DNA of 64,000 bases from Flavobacterium sp. (GCA_029946065.1 JAQSDU010000003.1:1-64000); one strand, 5' to 3'. Positions 44,036 through 52,827 are shown, numbered from the stretch's first letter. Program-made: numbers and translations. Notes: a model not told the origin generated them from the sequence alone.

Positions 44036-44647
44036 ATGAAAAAAGGCTGTTTTTTATTATTGCTGTCTTTAAATTCGGTATTGTCACAGCAAACCTCCTA
44101 TTTCAGGATGAATCCGGCAATTGATAAAGATACGATTGAAATTATCAATGAGCGGACAATAAAATACGATATTACAGTTTATTGGAATGAATCTCGGCCG
44201 ATCATGAAGTCAAACGGGCAAATCGCGCTACTCAGTGCATTTGATATTGAAAACCCGCATGGCAGTTTCACCGTATTCAGTTATAACGAAAGGAAAATGG
44301 AATTAAGGCTTCCTCCGCTCGGGAGATTAAAAAAAGCAGCACCCGGGAATCCAAATCGTATTGATTTTGATATTATCGAATATCCTTTTAATACATTAAG
44401 AAATACTGGGCCTTTTTCTGTTGAAGGTTTGAAAGCGATTTTCAGCAATGCTATTTTTAACCAATTTTCTTTTAATACGAGGGATAATGAACTTTTGTTT
44501 TTCAATGAAAAAAAGCAGTCTTTCGTAAGGAATCTGGGTATTATCGAAGTATTTTTATCTAAAAAAGACATCCGTGATATTTATGTTTATGACAACGCAG
44601 GTAAATTTATTTTGAAGCTTTCCTGGCAGGAATTAATGCAGGATTAG
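44036..44647 (+). CDS. Secreted protein of unknown function (second of the pair)
   Basis: 203 residues with a signal peptide (MKKGCFLLLLSLNSVLS-QQ). The rest looks like a beta-rich domain with several amphipathic strands; no motif is recognised. Its stop lies only four bases from the stop of the convergent dioxygenase gene, with no visible terminator between. It depends on the promoter at 42706. Confidence 0.78.
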   Translation: MKKGCFLLLLSLNSVLSQQTSYFRMNPAIDKDTIEIINERTIKYDITVYWNESRPIMKSNGQIALLSAFDIENPHGSFTVFSYNERKMELRLPPLGRLKKAAPGNPNRIDFDIIEYPFNTLRNTGPFSVEGLKAIFSNAIFNQFSFNTRDNELLFFNEKKQSFVRNLGIIEVFLSKKDIRDIYVYDNAGKFILKLSWQELMQD

Positions 44648-44651
44648 CCCA

Positions 44652-45188
44652 TCATGATTTTGTGTACTGCGGATTTGTTTCTATCACAGTGCCGCAATTA
44701 TCGCAGGTTCTTAAATCAATCGAATTATAAAAATGCTGGTAATGCGGCAGGAAGTCTTTTTCGATATCATTGAGTTCGAAATAAACTTCGTAAAGTTTGT
44801 GGTTGCAGTTTTCGCAATGCCATAAAAGGCCGTCGGTATAACCTTTTCCGGCGCGTTTGCGTTCGATTACGAGTCCGATGGAGTTGGCAGAACGCACAGG
44901 AGAATGAGGGATTTTGCCCGGATGCAAATACATGTCACCCGCATGCAGTTCTATTTCCTTGCGTTGACCGTCTTCTTGAATGACCACTTTTATATCGCCT
45001 TCGAGTTGGTAAAAAAGTTCTTCGGTTTCGTTGTAATGGTAGTCTTTTCGAGCATTTGGACCGGCAACAATCATTACGATATAATCTTCGGCATCGGTAT
45101 AAATGCTTTTATTACCAACAGGTGGTTTGAGCAAATGGCGGTTTTCGGCAATCCATTTATTAAGATTGAACGGCTTTGGGATAGGCAT
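44652..45188 (-). CDS. 3-hydroxyanthranilate 3,4-dioxygenase
   Basis: 178 residues in the cupin fold. Iron ligands are in the DYHYNETEELFYQLEGD motif (His, Glu) and in HPGKIPHSPVRS (His). The C-terminal rubredoxin-like site has CENC (about 125) and CDNCG (about 162), as in bacterial enzymes. It opens the ring of 3-hydroxyanthranilate in the kynurenine route to quinolinate and NAD. No other kynurenine gene is adjacent. Length and all ligands match the family. Confidence 0.95.
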   Translation of the reverse strand: MPIPKPFNLNKWIAENRHLLKPPVGNKSIYTDAEDYIVMIVAGPNARKDYHYNETEELFYQLEGDIKVVIQEDGQRKEIELHAGDMYLHPGKIPHSPVRSANSIGLVIERKRAGKGYTDGLLWHCENCNHKLYEVYFELNDIEKDFLPHYQHFYNSIDLRTCDNCGTVIETNPQYTKS

Positions 45189-45286
45189 GGTCGTGATTTT
45201 TATATAAAATTACGATTTTTTTTCAGACTGCAGGTTTCATACTGCGGATAGCAGTGTTTCTATTTGCGACCTTCAATCTGCGGGAT

Positions 45287-45634
45287 CTATTTAATAATGA
45301 TTTTAGATGGATTTAAAATCTGCGGCGTATCTTTTCCATTGCCTTCGACTTTGCCTTTTACGAGGATTTTTTTGCCTTTGCTTTTGGAAAGGTCGAGTTT
45401 GAGGCGTTTGAGGTAGTTATCGGCGATTACAACTGTGAAGATATTTTGCGGGAATGCCTTGTCTACATTGATATAATTCAATGAATTTTCACCAGCCGGT
45501 TTGAACGAAGCTATGATGCCTTTTACCCAGACTTCTTTTCCGAGATAATCTTTCACCTGTATCGTGGTGATGGTATCTTGTGCAAAACTTTTTGCAGAGA
45601 GACCTAACAAAAATATAAAAAGTAAATTTTTCAT
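45287..45634 (-). CDS. Secreted OB-fold protein
   Basis: 115 residues with a signal peptide (cleavage SFA-QD). The mature part is a single OB fold: VKDYLGKEVWVKGIIASFKP, then NYINVDKAFPQNIFTVVIAD and GKKILVKGKVEG. The NVDKAFPQNIFTVVI segment resembles the nuclease-associated OB fold of YhcR/thermonuclease-type proteins. The next genes upstream encode an EEP-type nuclease, separated by a terminator. DNA or RNA binding is inference. Confidence 0.82.
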   Translation of the reverse strand: MKNLLFIFLLGLSAKSFAQDTITTIQVKDYLGKEVWVKGIIASFKPAGENSLNYINVDKAFPQNIFTVVIADNYLKRLKLDLSKSKGKKILVKGKVEGNGKDTPQILNPSKIIIK

Positions 45635-45655
45635 GTGTTTTTTATTACAAATTCT

Positions 45656-45702
45656 AAAAAGGAAACTCCAAATTACAATCTTGAATTTGGAGTTTTCTTT
45701 TT
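45656..45702. terminator. Hairpin terminator of the EEP gene
   Basis: AAAGGAAACTCCAAATT and AATTTGGAGTTTTCTTT pair over about 17 bases with one or two mismatches and a 9-base loop, flanked by A and T runs. It follows the stop of the gene ending at 45712 and belongs to the AATTCCAAA family. Confidence 0.8.
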
Positions 45703-45711
45703 GAAATTTTC

Positions 45712-46812
45712 CTATTTTACTTCCTTGATAAGGTAAATATAGACTGGAAAGTGGTCACTGAATCCCACTTCGTTTGCCTGATGACGTAACGGATAGCCTT
45801 TGTACTGGCCGTCGGTTTGTATCATAAACGGCTTGTTGTAGATGCCGGCTTTCCAGTATTTAAAAGTTGAATAATCGTCTTTTATTAAAGATTCTGAAAC
45901 CATAATTTGGTCGAAAATATCACCTGCATCGCGGTAAAATAAGGACGCATTGCCCTCTTTCGCCATTTGTTCGAAAGGATTGTAAACACCTTGTGGTTGT
46001 ACTTCCGTCTTTTTCAATTTGGCACCGAGACCAACTTTTACGCTTTTATTATAGGTACCGTCGTTCAAATCGCCCATACAGATGATTTTGGCATTTGGGT
46101 TTACCTTATATACAGAGTCCATTACTTTTCTGGCAAGTCTTCCAGCAGCTTCGCGGAACGGGCTGCTTTTTTTCTCACCTCCTGAACGCGATGGCCAGTG
46201 GTTGACCATTACATTCACTTCTTCACCGTCTAAAAGACCTGTTACCAAAAGGATATCGCGGGTATAAACACGGTTGTCTGTGGTGACTTCGATTTTATCG
46301 TCGGTTACTTCTTCTTTATCTTTTTTTGTGTCTTCGGATTTTTGATCTCTATAAATTAATAATGGTATATTAATATAGGAAGTTGGTTTGAAATGTTTTT
46401 TTTGATAAAGCAAAGCAACGTCGATGCCACGTTTGTCGGGGGAGTCGAAATGCACGATGCCGTAGTTCCAAGGCGCCATTTTCGGCTGTTTTACGAGGTC
46501 TTCAAGTACGCCACGGTTTTCGATTTCTGCACCTCCAACAAATACAGGTGCTTCCTTTTGCTGGTCGTTGGTTCCTATTTCCGAGATAACACGGGCGAGA
46601 TTTTCCAGTTTTTTGTGGTATTTCTTTGAAGTCCAGTGTTGTGCGCCGGATGGAAGCCACTCTTCGTCATTGTTTGGGTTGTTGATTGTGTCGAATAGAT
46701 TTTCTAGATTGTAGAAAGCTACTGTATGCACAATATATTTTTTTTGTTGCGCTTGGGCAGAAATCATTGAAGAAAAAACAATGAAAAGGGCAAAAAACTT
46801 TTTAATTCTCAT
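45712..46812 (-). CDS. Secreted endonuclease/exonuclease/phosphatase (EEP) family enzyme
   Basis: 366 residues with a signal peptide (cleavage SAQA-QQ). All EEP catalytic motifs are present: FYNLENLFDT, Glu in GAEIENRGV, DKRGIDVALLY, His in NHWPSRSGG, GDLNDGT and GFSDHFPVY. It therefore cuts phosphodiester or phosphomonoester bonds outside the cytoplasm. It is divergent from a TonB-dependent receptor gene with a shared 136-base control region and has an OB-fold gene downstream. This setting suggests breakdown of extracellular nucleic acid or phosphodiesters before uptake. Confidence 0.93.
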   Translation of the reverse strand: MRIKKFFALFIVFSSMISAQAQQKKYIVHTVAFYNLENLFDTINNPNNDEEWLPSGAQHWTSKKYHKKLENLARVISEIGTNDQQKEAPVFVGGAEIENRGVLEDLVKQPKMAPWNYGIVHFDSPDKRGIDVALLYQKKHFKPTSYINIPLLIYRDQKSEDTKKDKEEVTDDKIEVTTDNRVYTRDILLVTGLLDGEEVNVMVNHWPSRSGGEKKSSPFREAAGRLARKVMDSVYKVNPNAKIICMGDLNDGTYNKSVKVGLGAKLKKTEVQPQGVYNPFEQMAKEGNASLFYRDAGDIFDQIMVSESLIKDDYSTFKYWKAGIYNKPFMIQTDGQYKGYPLRHQANEVGFSDHFPVYIYLIKEVK

Positions 46813-46858
46813 AAATCGTAATATTAATTTATTGTCAAGTTTAACATAAACTTGGGGG

Positions 46859-46894
46859 CAAAAGTAAATAATATTAATTAAACGTGTACATTTG
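46859..46894. promoter_or_regulatory. Divergent promoter pair between EEP and TonB receptor genes
   Basis: Minus strand TACTTTTG (46866-46859) faces the EEP gene and plus strand TACATTTG (46887-46894) faces the receptor gene; both fit TAnnTTTG and are 20 bases apart. Two so close suggests that transcription in the two directions competes or is co-regulated. Confidence 0.55.
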
Positions 46895-46948
46895 CATCCG
46901 TTAAGAAATAAATAATCTTAACAAAATGAATTAATTTTAATTTTATTT

Positions 46949-49825
46949 ATGAAAAAACTTGTAATTAGTATTCTTTTTGTAATGCAGGTGTTTTTTGTTT
47001 TCGCTCAAAAAAACCCTACCATCACTGGTAAAGTGGTTGATTCGAAAACACAAAAGCCTTTACAAAGTGTTGTTGCAACTATTCAGAACACGACCCTTAC
47101 CGTTCTTACTGGTGCAGACGGTGTTTTTGTTATTGAAAATGCTACCGTGGGTAGTCAATTGCTGAGAATTAACAGCAACGGCTATACACAACAAATTCTT
47201 CCATTAGATGTAAAGGAAGGAAAAAATTTGGATTTAGGAATTATCGTCCTTGAGGAAGACCAGACTGCGGAACAACAGTTGAGTTTGATTACCATTACGG
47301 AAAACGACCTTGGTGATGACAACAGTGGTTCAGAAAGCACTGCAGGTTTGCTTCAGGCCAGCCGTGACGCCTTCCAGCAGACAGCAGCTTTTAACTGGGG
47401 ACAAGCCCGTTTCAGGATTCGTGGATTGGATAACGAAAACTCCACAACTATGATCAATGGAATCATCATGAATAAAATTTATGACGGAAGACCTCAATGG
47501 GGTAACTGGGGTGGTTTGAACGACGCCACTCGTAATCAGGAATTTACATCTGGTTCTGCACCTTCAGATTATACTTTCGGAGGAATTCTTGGAACGCAGA
47601 CTATTAATACAAGGGCTTCTATATACAGACCAGGTTCAAGAATTTCATTCTCAGGAACCAATACCAATTATAGCTGGAGAGCAATGGCTACCTATGCTTC
47701 TGGAATGAATAAAAACGGTTGGGCTTATGTGATTTCTGCGGGTAGAAGATGGGCACAAGAAGGTTATTTTGAAGGAACAGATTATTCTGCAAATTCATTC
47801 TTTGGAAGCGTTGAGAAAAAAATCAATGACAATCAAAGTATTAACTTGACTGCCATTTACGCGCAAAACAGCAGAGGGAAAAATTCTCCAAATACACAAG
47901 AAGTTACCGATATTGCCGGTTGGAAATACAACTCTTACTGGGGTTACCAAAATGGTAAGAAAAGAAATTCAAGAGATAAAGATATAGAGGAGCCAATCAT
48001 CATGTTGAGTCACTATTGGAAAATTACAGAAAAAAGCAAACTGAACACCAATTTATCTTACCAACAAGGTTCTATTGGCAATAGCAGAATTGATTTTTCT
48101 GGTGTTAACAATCCTGATCCTACTTATTACAGAAACTTGCCAAGCTATTTTTCTTCTTTATATGAAAATGATGCTACTACAGGTTTAATCCCTGCGTCGG
48201 CCTACGAGCCGGGTGGTCTTGGTGGTTTGTTTACGCCTAATTATGCTGCCGCTACCAATCCGCTTGATGCAAAATTTTTAGCACAAAGACAATTAGATTG
48301 GAATGCTATGTATGCTGCCAACTCGACTCCAATCGTAGAAAATGGCATAGTGGTTGGAAGAACACCGGCAGAAAGCAAATATATTCTGTATTCTGACAGA
48401 ACAGATGACAAGCAGTTTGTCGCGAACTCTATTTTCAATTCGCAATTGGCAGACAATATCGTTTTAAATGCGGGTGTAACCTACAGAAACCTAAAATCAC
48501 ACAACTACCAAAGGGTTGAAGATTTATTAGGTGGTTTGTATTTTCTCGATGTAGATACTTTTGGGGTGGGCGATCAGAAACAATCAGATTTGAACAATCC
48601 TGATAGGCAAGTACAAGAAGGTGATGAATACGGGTACAACTACAACCTTTTAGCCAATACAGTAGATGCTTTTACACAGTTTAAATTTACGTACAAAAAA
48701 GTAGATTTTTATATGGCACAGTCTTTCACCCGTTCGGTTTACCAAAGAGAAGGATTGTACAAAAATGGTTATTATCCGACCAATTCATTCGGGAAAGGTG
48801 AAAAAGTTGATTTTGATAACTTCGGTTTCAAAGGAGGCGTAACATACAAAATTACAGGTAGAAATTATTTGTCTTTCAATGGTGTTTACATGTCAAAAGC
48901 ACCGGCAATGCGTAATGTTTTTCCAAATGCACGTATCAATAACAATATGGTTGACGGCATCGATAGCGAAACAATTACAAGCGTTGACGGAAGCTATATT
49001 ATAAGAGCTCCGAAATTCAAAGCAAGAATCACTGGTTATTTCTCTGAAATCAAAGACGCAACTGAAACTGCATTTTTCTTCGGTGAAGGTTTGTTCGAAG
49101 ATGACAATGGCGATGGTGGCGATGCTTTCGTAGCAGAAACCCTTACACATGTAAACAAGAAAAATATGGGTGCTGAATTAGGTCTTGAATACCAACTTAC
49201 TTCAACACTTAAAGCAACTGGATCTGCAGCTTACGGTCAGTTTACTTATTCAAACGACCCAACGGTAAGTATCAATCAGGATGCATTAGCAACACCCGAT
49301 AATACCAATCCAACGGTAAACTTCGGTACTTCAAAATTAAAAGATTACAGATTGCCGGGAACTCCGCAACAAGCCTATTCATTAGGTTTAGAATACCGCG
49401 ATCCTAAATTCTGGTGGGTTGGCGCTAATGTAAATTACCTTGCAGATAATTATATCGATGTGGCACCGGTTTTAAGAACCAGCAACTTCTTTGAGAATCC
49501 AGTTGGCGTAGCAGGTAACTATTTCCCAGAAGCTACTGAAGAAAGAGGAAGAGAATTATTGAAACAAGAGAAATTTGATAGCTTTACTTTAGTAAATTTG
49601 ACGGGTGGAAAATCATGGAGAATCGGAGGCAAAACACTGGGCTTTTTCGCAAGCGTAAACAATGTTTTCGACATCATCTATAAGACAGGTGGTTTTGAGC
49701 AAGCTAGAAACTCCAATTATAGAGAGCTAAATCAGGACGTTTCAAGCGGAACGCCATCTTTTGCTCCTAAATATTTTTACGGATACGGAAGAACGTACTT
49801 CGTAAACCTTTACTTAAACTTTTAA
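46949..49825 (+). CDS. TonB-dependent receptor with carboxypeptidase-like N-terminal domain
   Basis: 958 residues. After a signal peptide (cleavage VFA-QK) comes a carboxypeptidase-regulatory-like domain (22-110, TITGKVVDSKTQKPLQSVVA), then a plug domain (about 115-230, RFRIRGLDNENSTTMINGI) and a 22-strand barrel ending in YFVNLYLNF. It imports a large substrate through the outer membrane using TonB energy. There is no SusD gene; instead a DUF5689 lipoprotein gene follows after 26 bases. Upstream divergent neighbour is a secreted EEP nuclease. Substrate is unknown; a nucleotide or phosphodiester product is proposed. Confidence 0.93.
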   Translation: MKKLVISILFVMQVFFVFAQKNPTITGKVVDSKTQKPLQSVVATIQNTTLTVLTGADGVFVIENATVGSQLLRINSNGYTQQILPLDVKEGKNLDLGIIVLEEDQTAEQQLSLITITENDLGDDNSGSESTAGLLQASRDAFQQTAAFNWGQARFRIRGLDNENSTTMINGIIMNKIYDGRPQWGNWGGLNDATRNQEFTSGSAPSDYTFGGILGTQTINTRASIYRPGSRISFSGTNTNYSWRAMATYASGMNKNGWAYVISAGRRWAQEGYFEGTDYSANSFFGSVEKKINDNQSINLTAIYAQNSRGKNSPNTQEVTDIAGWKYNSYWGYQNGKKRNSRDKDIEEPIIMLSHYWKITEKSKLNTNLSYQQGSIGNSRIDFSGVNNPDPTYYRNLPSYFSSLYENDATTGLIPASAYEPGGLGGLFTPNYAAATNPLDAKFLAQRQLDWNAMYAANSTPIVENGIVVGRTPAESKYILYSDRTDDKQFVANSIFNSQLADNIVLNAGVTYRNLKSHNYQRVEDLLGGLYFLDVDTFGVGDQKQSDLNNPDRQVQEGDEYGYNYNLLANTVDAFTQFKFTYKKVDFYMAQSFTRSVYQREGLYKNGYYPTNSFGKGEKVDFDNFGFKGGVTYKITGRNYLSFNGVYMSKAPAMRNVFPNARINNNMVDGIDSETITSVDGSYIIRAPKFKARITGYFSEIKDATETAFFFGEGLFEDDNGDGGDAFVAETLTHVNKKNMGAELGLEYQLTSTLKATGSAAYGQFTYSNDPTVSINQDALATPDNTNPTVNFGTSKLKDYRLPGTPQQAYSLGLEYRDPKFWWVGANVNYLADNYIDVAPVLRTSNFFENPVGVAGNYFPEATEERGRELLKQEKFDSFTLVNLTGGKSWRIGGKTLGFFASVNNVFDIIYKTGGFEQARNSNYRELNQDVSSGTPSFAPKYFYGYGRTYFVNLYLNF

Positions 49826-49851
49826 TGTTCTTAAAGAAAAAAATAATAATT

Positions 49852-51186
49852 ATGAAAACAACAATTTTAAAATCAGTACTTTTTTTGACGCTTGCTGCAA
49901 GTTTCACAAGTTGTGTGAATGATGATGATTATGCTATCCCGACAATGGATTGTACGGAAACTTCTTTGGTAAAAACCATCGAAGTATCTGCTGTGCCTTT
50001 CGGTACTTTGGCACAATACACAGGTGATGATGTGATCGAAGCTTATGTAACTTCAAGTGATGAAGGCGGAAACTTCTTCAAAGCCATTTCATTTCAAACC
50101 TTAGATGGCTTAAGAGCATTCAGTGTGCCTGTTGACGTTTCTTCTACTTTCGTAAACCTGGAACCAGGAAGAAAAGTATTCATCAAATTGCAAAACCTTT
50201 ATACAGATTCTCCTACAACTGGTGCAATCGGTCCAAGAATCGGCGGTATATATGTAACAACTTCAGGTATTGCCTCTGTAGGAAGACTTGGGGAATCACA
50301 GTATAAAGAAGCTTTAGTGCGTTCTTGTACAGCAGTTGACGAAGAACTATTGGTACACCATGTAACCATCCCACAACTTATTGAAAGCGGTAATATGTAT
50401 CTTAATAAACTGGTAGAACTGGATAATGTTCAATTCTCGAACGATGCTATCGGTAAAACATATTATATTGAAGGAGCTTTGAATACTATTGGTGGGGCAA
50501 CCAATATTCCATTGATTGATGTTTTAGGAAACTCAGTTGATTTCAGAACAAGCAGCTTTGCAAACTTTGCAGGAAAAATTGTTCCTTCAGGAAGCGGAAA
50601 AGTAAGAGGTGTATTGACAAAATATAATTCGGGCTATCAATTTTTGGCCAGAACAGAAAGAGACGTACAACTTACAAGTCCTAGATTCAAAACGTTATTG
50701 AATGAAGCTTTCACAAGTAATCTTGGCGAATGGACGACTTACAGCGTAATCGGAGGCGAAGTATGGGCACACAGCGCTCAATATGGAAACCCAGGAGGTA
50801 TGGCAAAAATGTCTGGTTACAACAATGGTAACAAAAATAACGAAGATTGGTTGATTTCACCGGTCCAAGACCTTACAGGATTAGCCAATGGCGCTACTTT
50901 GTCTTTCGACAATGCTTACAAATTTGACGGAAATCCAATTGTAGTATTGATTTCTAAAGATTATGACGGAATAGGTAATCCGTCAACTACCGGTACGTGG
51001 ACTGTTGTACCTGGTGCTGTACTATCTACCGGAAACTACGCTTATGCCAATTCAGGAAACCTTGATATTTCTGACTATACAGGAGCAGGTACTGAACACG
51101 TGTATGTGGCATTTAAATATACTTCTACAACAACAGCAGCTTCTACATGGGAGATTGATAATGTTAAGATTTTACCGCTGGACTAA
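49852..51186 (+). CDS. DUF5689 lipoprotein with C-terminal choice-of-anchor domain
   Basis: 444 residues from MKTTILKSVLF (the reading from 49825 adds nine residues inside the receptor gene end). The lipobox SFTSC is followed by VNDDD, an acidic stretch fitting surface export. Residues 40-280 form the DUF5689 domain, an OB-like nucleic-acid-binding-type fold; residues 290-444 are a beta-jellyroll (choice-of-anchor J) with NEAFTSNLGEWTTYS and NEDWLISPVQDL. It probably sits on the receptor as the surface binding partner, in place of SusD. Its terminator is at 51201. Confidence 0.88.
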   Translation: MKTTILKSVLFLTLAASFTSCVNDDDYAIPTMDCTETSLVKTIEVSAVPFGTLAQYTGDDVIEAYVTSSDEGGNFFKAISFQTLDGLRAFSVPVDVSSTFVNLEPGRKVFIKLQNLYTDSPTTGAIGPRIGGIYVTTSGIASVGRLGESQYKEALVRSCTAVDEELLVHHVTIPQLIESGNMYLNKLVELDNVQFSNDAIGKTYYIEGALNTIGGATNIPLIDVLGNSVDFRTSSFANFAGKIVPSGSGKVRGVLTKYNSGYQFLARTERDVQLTSPRFKTLLNEAFTSNLGEWTTYSVIGGEVWAHSAQYGNPGGMAKMSGYNNGNKNNEDWLISPVQDLTGLANGATLSFDNAYKFDGNPIVVLISKDYDGIGNPSTTGTWTVVPGAVLSTGNYAYANSGNLDISDYTGAGTEHVYVAFKYTSTTTAASTWEIDNVKILPLD

Positions 51187-51200
51187 GAAACAGCATAATG

Positions 51201-51226
51201 AAAAGGCTTCCGGACAGAAGCCTTTT
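51201..51226 (+). terminator. Terminator after the DUF5689 gene
   Basis: AAAAGGCTTC and GAAGCCTTTT form a perfect 10-bp stem with a 6-base loop. It lies 15 bases after the stop at 51186 and before the lipocalin-like gene, which could be expressed by partial read-through. Confidence 0.88.
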
Positions 51227-51252
51227 ATAAAGACAATATAAAAGCAATAAAG

Positions 51253-51741
51253 ATGAACAAAAGAATTATATCCCTTACAGCCATGTTACTTTGCTTTTTG
51301 AGCATAAGCTTAACGTCGTGTGACGGTGAAGACGAAGGTGGAAATTATGTTTCGCCTAATTATGTTGCCGCGACCTGGGAATTGACAGACATTGGCTATT
51401 TGGTTGCAACACCAACTTCGACGACACGTATTTATACGCCTGTGGATGCGAATCAGTGTGAGTCGCAAACATTTAATTTCACCGAAGATCTTGCATTTTC
51501 AAGAAATTATTATCAACAGGTTGATGATGTTTGCGCGCCAAAGGCAATAACAGGAACATATGGGTTAGAACAAGGCAACATTGTTGTCACTTATGTGCCT
51601 GATGGAGCGACTGAAAGCACTACAATTACCTATGATATCATAACACTTACAGATGTAGCACTGGAAATCGCTTATACCGATGCGGTTACGCACGAATTGG
51701 TATTCCTTAAGTTTACGAAATTAGTGCCGATTATCGATTAA
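51253..51741 (+). CDS. Lipocalin-like lipoprotein
   Basis: 162 residues. Lipobox SLTSC is followed by DGEDEGG, again acidic. The mature part reads as a small beta-barrel of the lipocalin-like type: AATWELTDIGYLV at the start, FTEDLAFSRNYYQQVDD and GTYGLEQGNIVVTYVPDG. Two Cys pairs may form disulfides. It is third in line after the TonB receptor and DUF5689 genes, so probably a further surface component of the same locus. Ligand unknown. Confidence 0.8.
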   Translation: MNKRIISLTAMLLCFLSISLTSCDGEDEGGNYVSPNYVAATWELTDIGYLVATPTSTTRIYTPVDANQCESQTFNFTEDLAFSRNYYQQVDDVCAPKAITGTYGLEQGNIVVTYVPDGATESTTITYDIITLTDVALEIAYTDAVTHELVFLKFTKLVPIID

Positions 51742-51765
51742 TTTATCGAGACCTCAATAAAAAAT

Positions 51766-51789
51766 GGGCTTCCGAAAGGGAGCCTTTTT
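51766..51789 (+). terminator. Terminator after the lipocalin-like gene
   Basis: GGCTTCC and GGGAGCC form a 7-bp stem (one G-T pair) with a GAAA loop, then eight T. A strong intrinsic terminator. Confidence 0.9.
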
Positions 51790-51882
51790 TTTATGTTACT
51801 ATAAAATAGTGAAAGACAATTAGAAACAATTTTTTTTAATATTTTTTTAGCATTTAGATTTGGGCAACAAAACCCAAATCTT

Positions 51883-52038
51883 ATGATAAAAATCTTTTTG
51901 CTCTGTTTGTTCTGCGGGCTTATTTCTTATGGGCAGCAACAGCCTTTATCATTTCCATATCGACTGTTTAAAAATGTCATCGGCATTATTGTGCTGTATA
52001 AAATACACCAAACGCACCATGTGATAAGCGATGAGTAA
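51883..52038 (+). CDS. Possible short gene with signal peptide, overlapping the DUF2752 3' end
   Basis: 51 codons: MIKIFLLCLFCGLISYGQQQ is a good Flavobacterium signal peptide, but the reading then runs into the antisense of the DUF2752 gene and stops after 31 more residues without recognisable structure. It may be the 5' stub of a gene cut off by deletion, or chance. Upstream, TTTAGATTTGGG may be a weak promoter. Confidence 0.3.
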   Translation: MIKIFLLCLFCGLISYGQQQPLSFPYRLFKNVIGIIVLYKIHQTHHVISDE

Positions 52039-52422
52039 ACAAGCCATTACTAAAGCAGCTTTGCGGTTGTATAAGACAGTATTAAAGTATTCTTTCCCTG
52101 TTTTGAGTTCCATGGTCAGCACAACGACCGAAATGGCGCAGAATACAATCACAAAAGGGCCGAGCACATGATAACACAAACTTTTGTATAAATCGCCTTC
52201 ATAAAAATAAACCATCGATTTGGTGATGCCGCAGCCCGGACACGGAAAACCCGTTAGCATTTTAAACGGGCATAAGGATTGCGCCGTCTCCAAATGATTA
52301 TCGTGGTTAAAAAGCATCAAAAAAAACGGAACAACCAGCGTGATGACCGCTCCGGCTATTCCGTAAATTTTGCGTTTTCTTTTGGTATTATTTGTATAGT
52401 TTGTTGATGTCACCTTGCACAA
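51949..52422 (-). CDS. DUF2752 membrane protein
   Basis: 157 residues with four hydrophobic segments. The family motif CPFKMLTGFPCPGCGITKS is complete, with its three Cys (CPxCG-like) that may bind metal or form a redox site. Basic N-terminal stretch KRKRKIYG lies before the first helix. Its start lies 35 bases inside the end of the CCC-motif gene, so translation is probably coupled. The function of the family is unknown. Confidence 0.88.
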   Translation of the reverse strand: MCKVTSTNYTNNTKRKRKIYGIAGAVITLVVPFFLMLFNHDNHLETAQSLCPFKMLTGFPCPGCGITKSMVYFYEGDLYKSLCYHVLGPFVIVFCAISVVVLTMELKTGKEYFNTVLYNRKAALVMACLLIAYHMVRLVYFIQHNNADDIFKQSIWK

Positions 52423-52786
52423 TCATTGCAGCCACCATTGGAAATAAGAATCCTAAAATAAGCAATAAAACGGTATCGTCTTTTTTTGGAGAATTCACTC
52501 TTTCGTAGATTCTCGGTAGCCCTTCTTTTGAAATAAGATAAAAGAAATATACGTTTACCGGATAACAACAACCCGCAAAAATAGCGATGGGCTGCGAGAC
52601 AATTTCGCAGTCGGCGACGGAATTCATCACGTCGGCAACTTTAATATTCCAGTAAATCAAGTAAAGACCGCAAGTCACGATACCCAATAAAAGTACAATA
52701 ATAGGGTCAACTTTAAAATAAGGGATAGGAGTTTGAGGTGGTGTTGGCGTATTCCAACTTTCGAAATTTGAATTGGTGTCGGTCAT
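52388..52786 (-). CDS. CCC-motif (DUF4234-like) membrane protein
   Basis: 132 residues. The sequence has IIVLLLGIVTCGLYLIYWNIK, typical of DUF4234, and FAGCCYPVNVYFFY, then LLLILGFLFPMVAAMIVQ. Three or four membrane helices. It overlaps the DUF2752 gene and is separated from the DUF805 gene by a terminator, so the pair 52786-51949 is one unit. Function unknown; such proteins often occur with DUF2752. Confidence 0.82.
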   Translation of the reverse strand: MTDTNSNFESWNTPTPPQTPIPYFKVDPIIVLLLGIVTCGLYLIYWNIKVADVMNSVADCEIVSQPIAIFAGCCYPVNVYFFYLISKEGLPRIYERVNSPKKDDTVLLLILGFLFPMVAAMIVQGDINKLYK

Positions 52787-52827
52787 TTTTTATTGGTTTT
52801 TTGGTTGATGGGCATAAATATAAAAAA

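Noticed and set aside
40964..45188. Kynurenine degradation operon
   Set aside because: The ALDH7 enzyme fits lysine breakdown better and is separated from the dioxygenase by two plus-strand genes.
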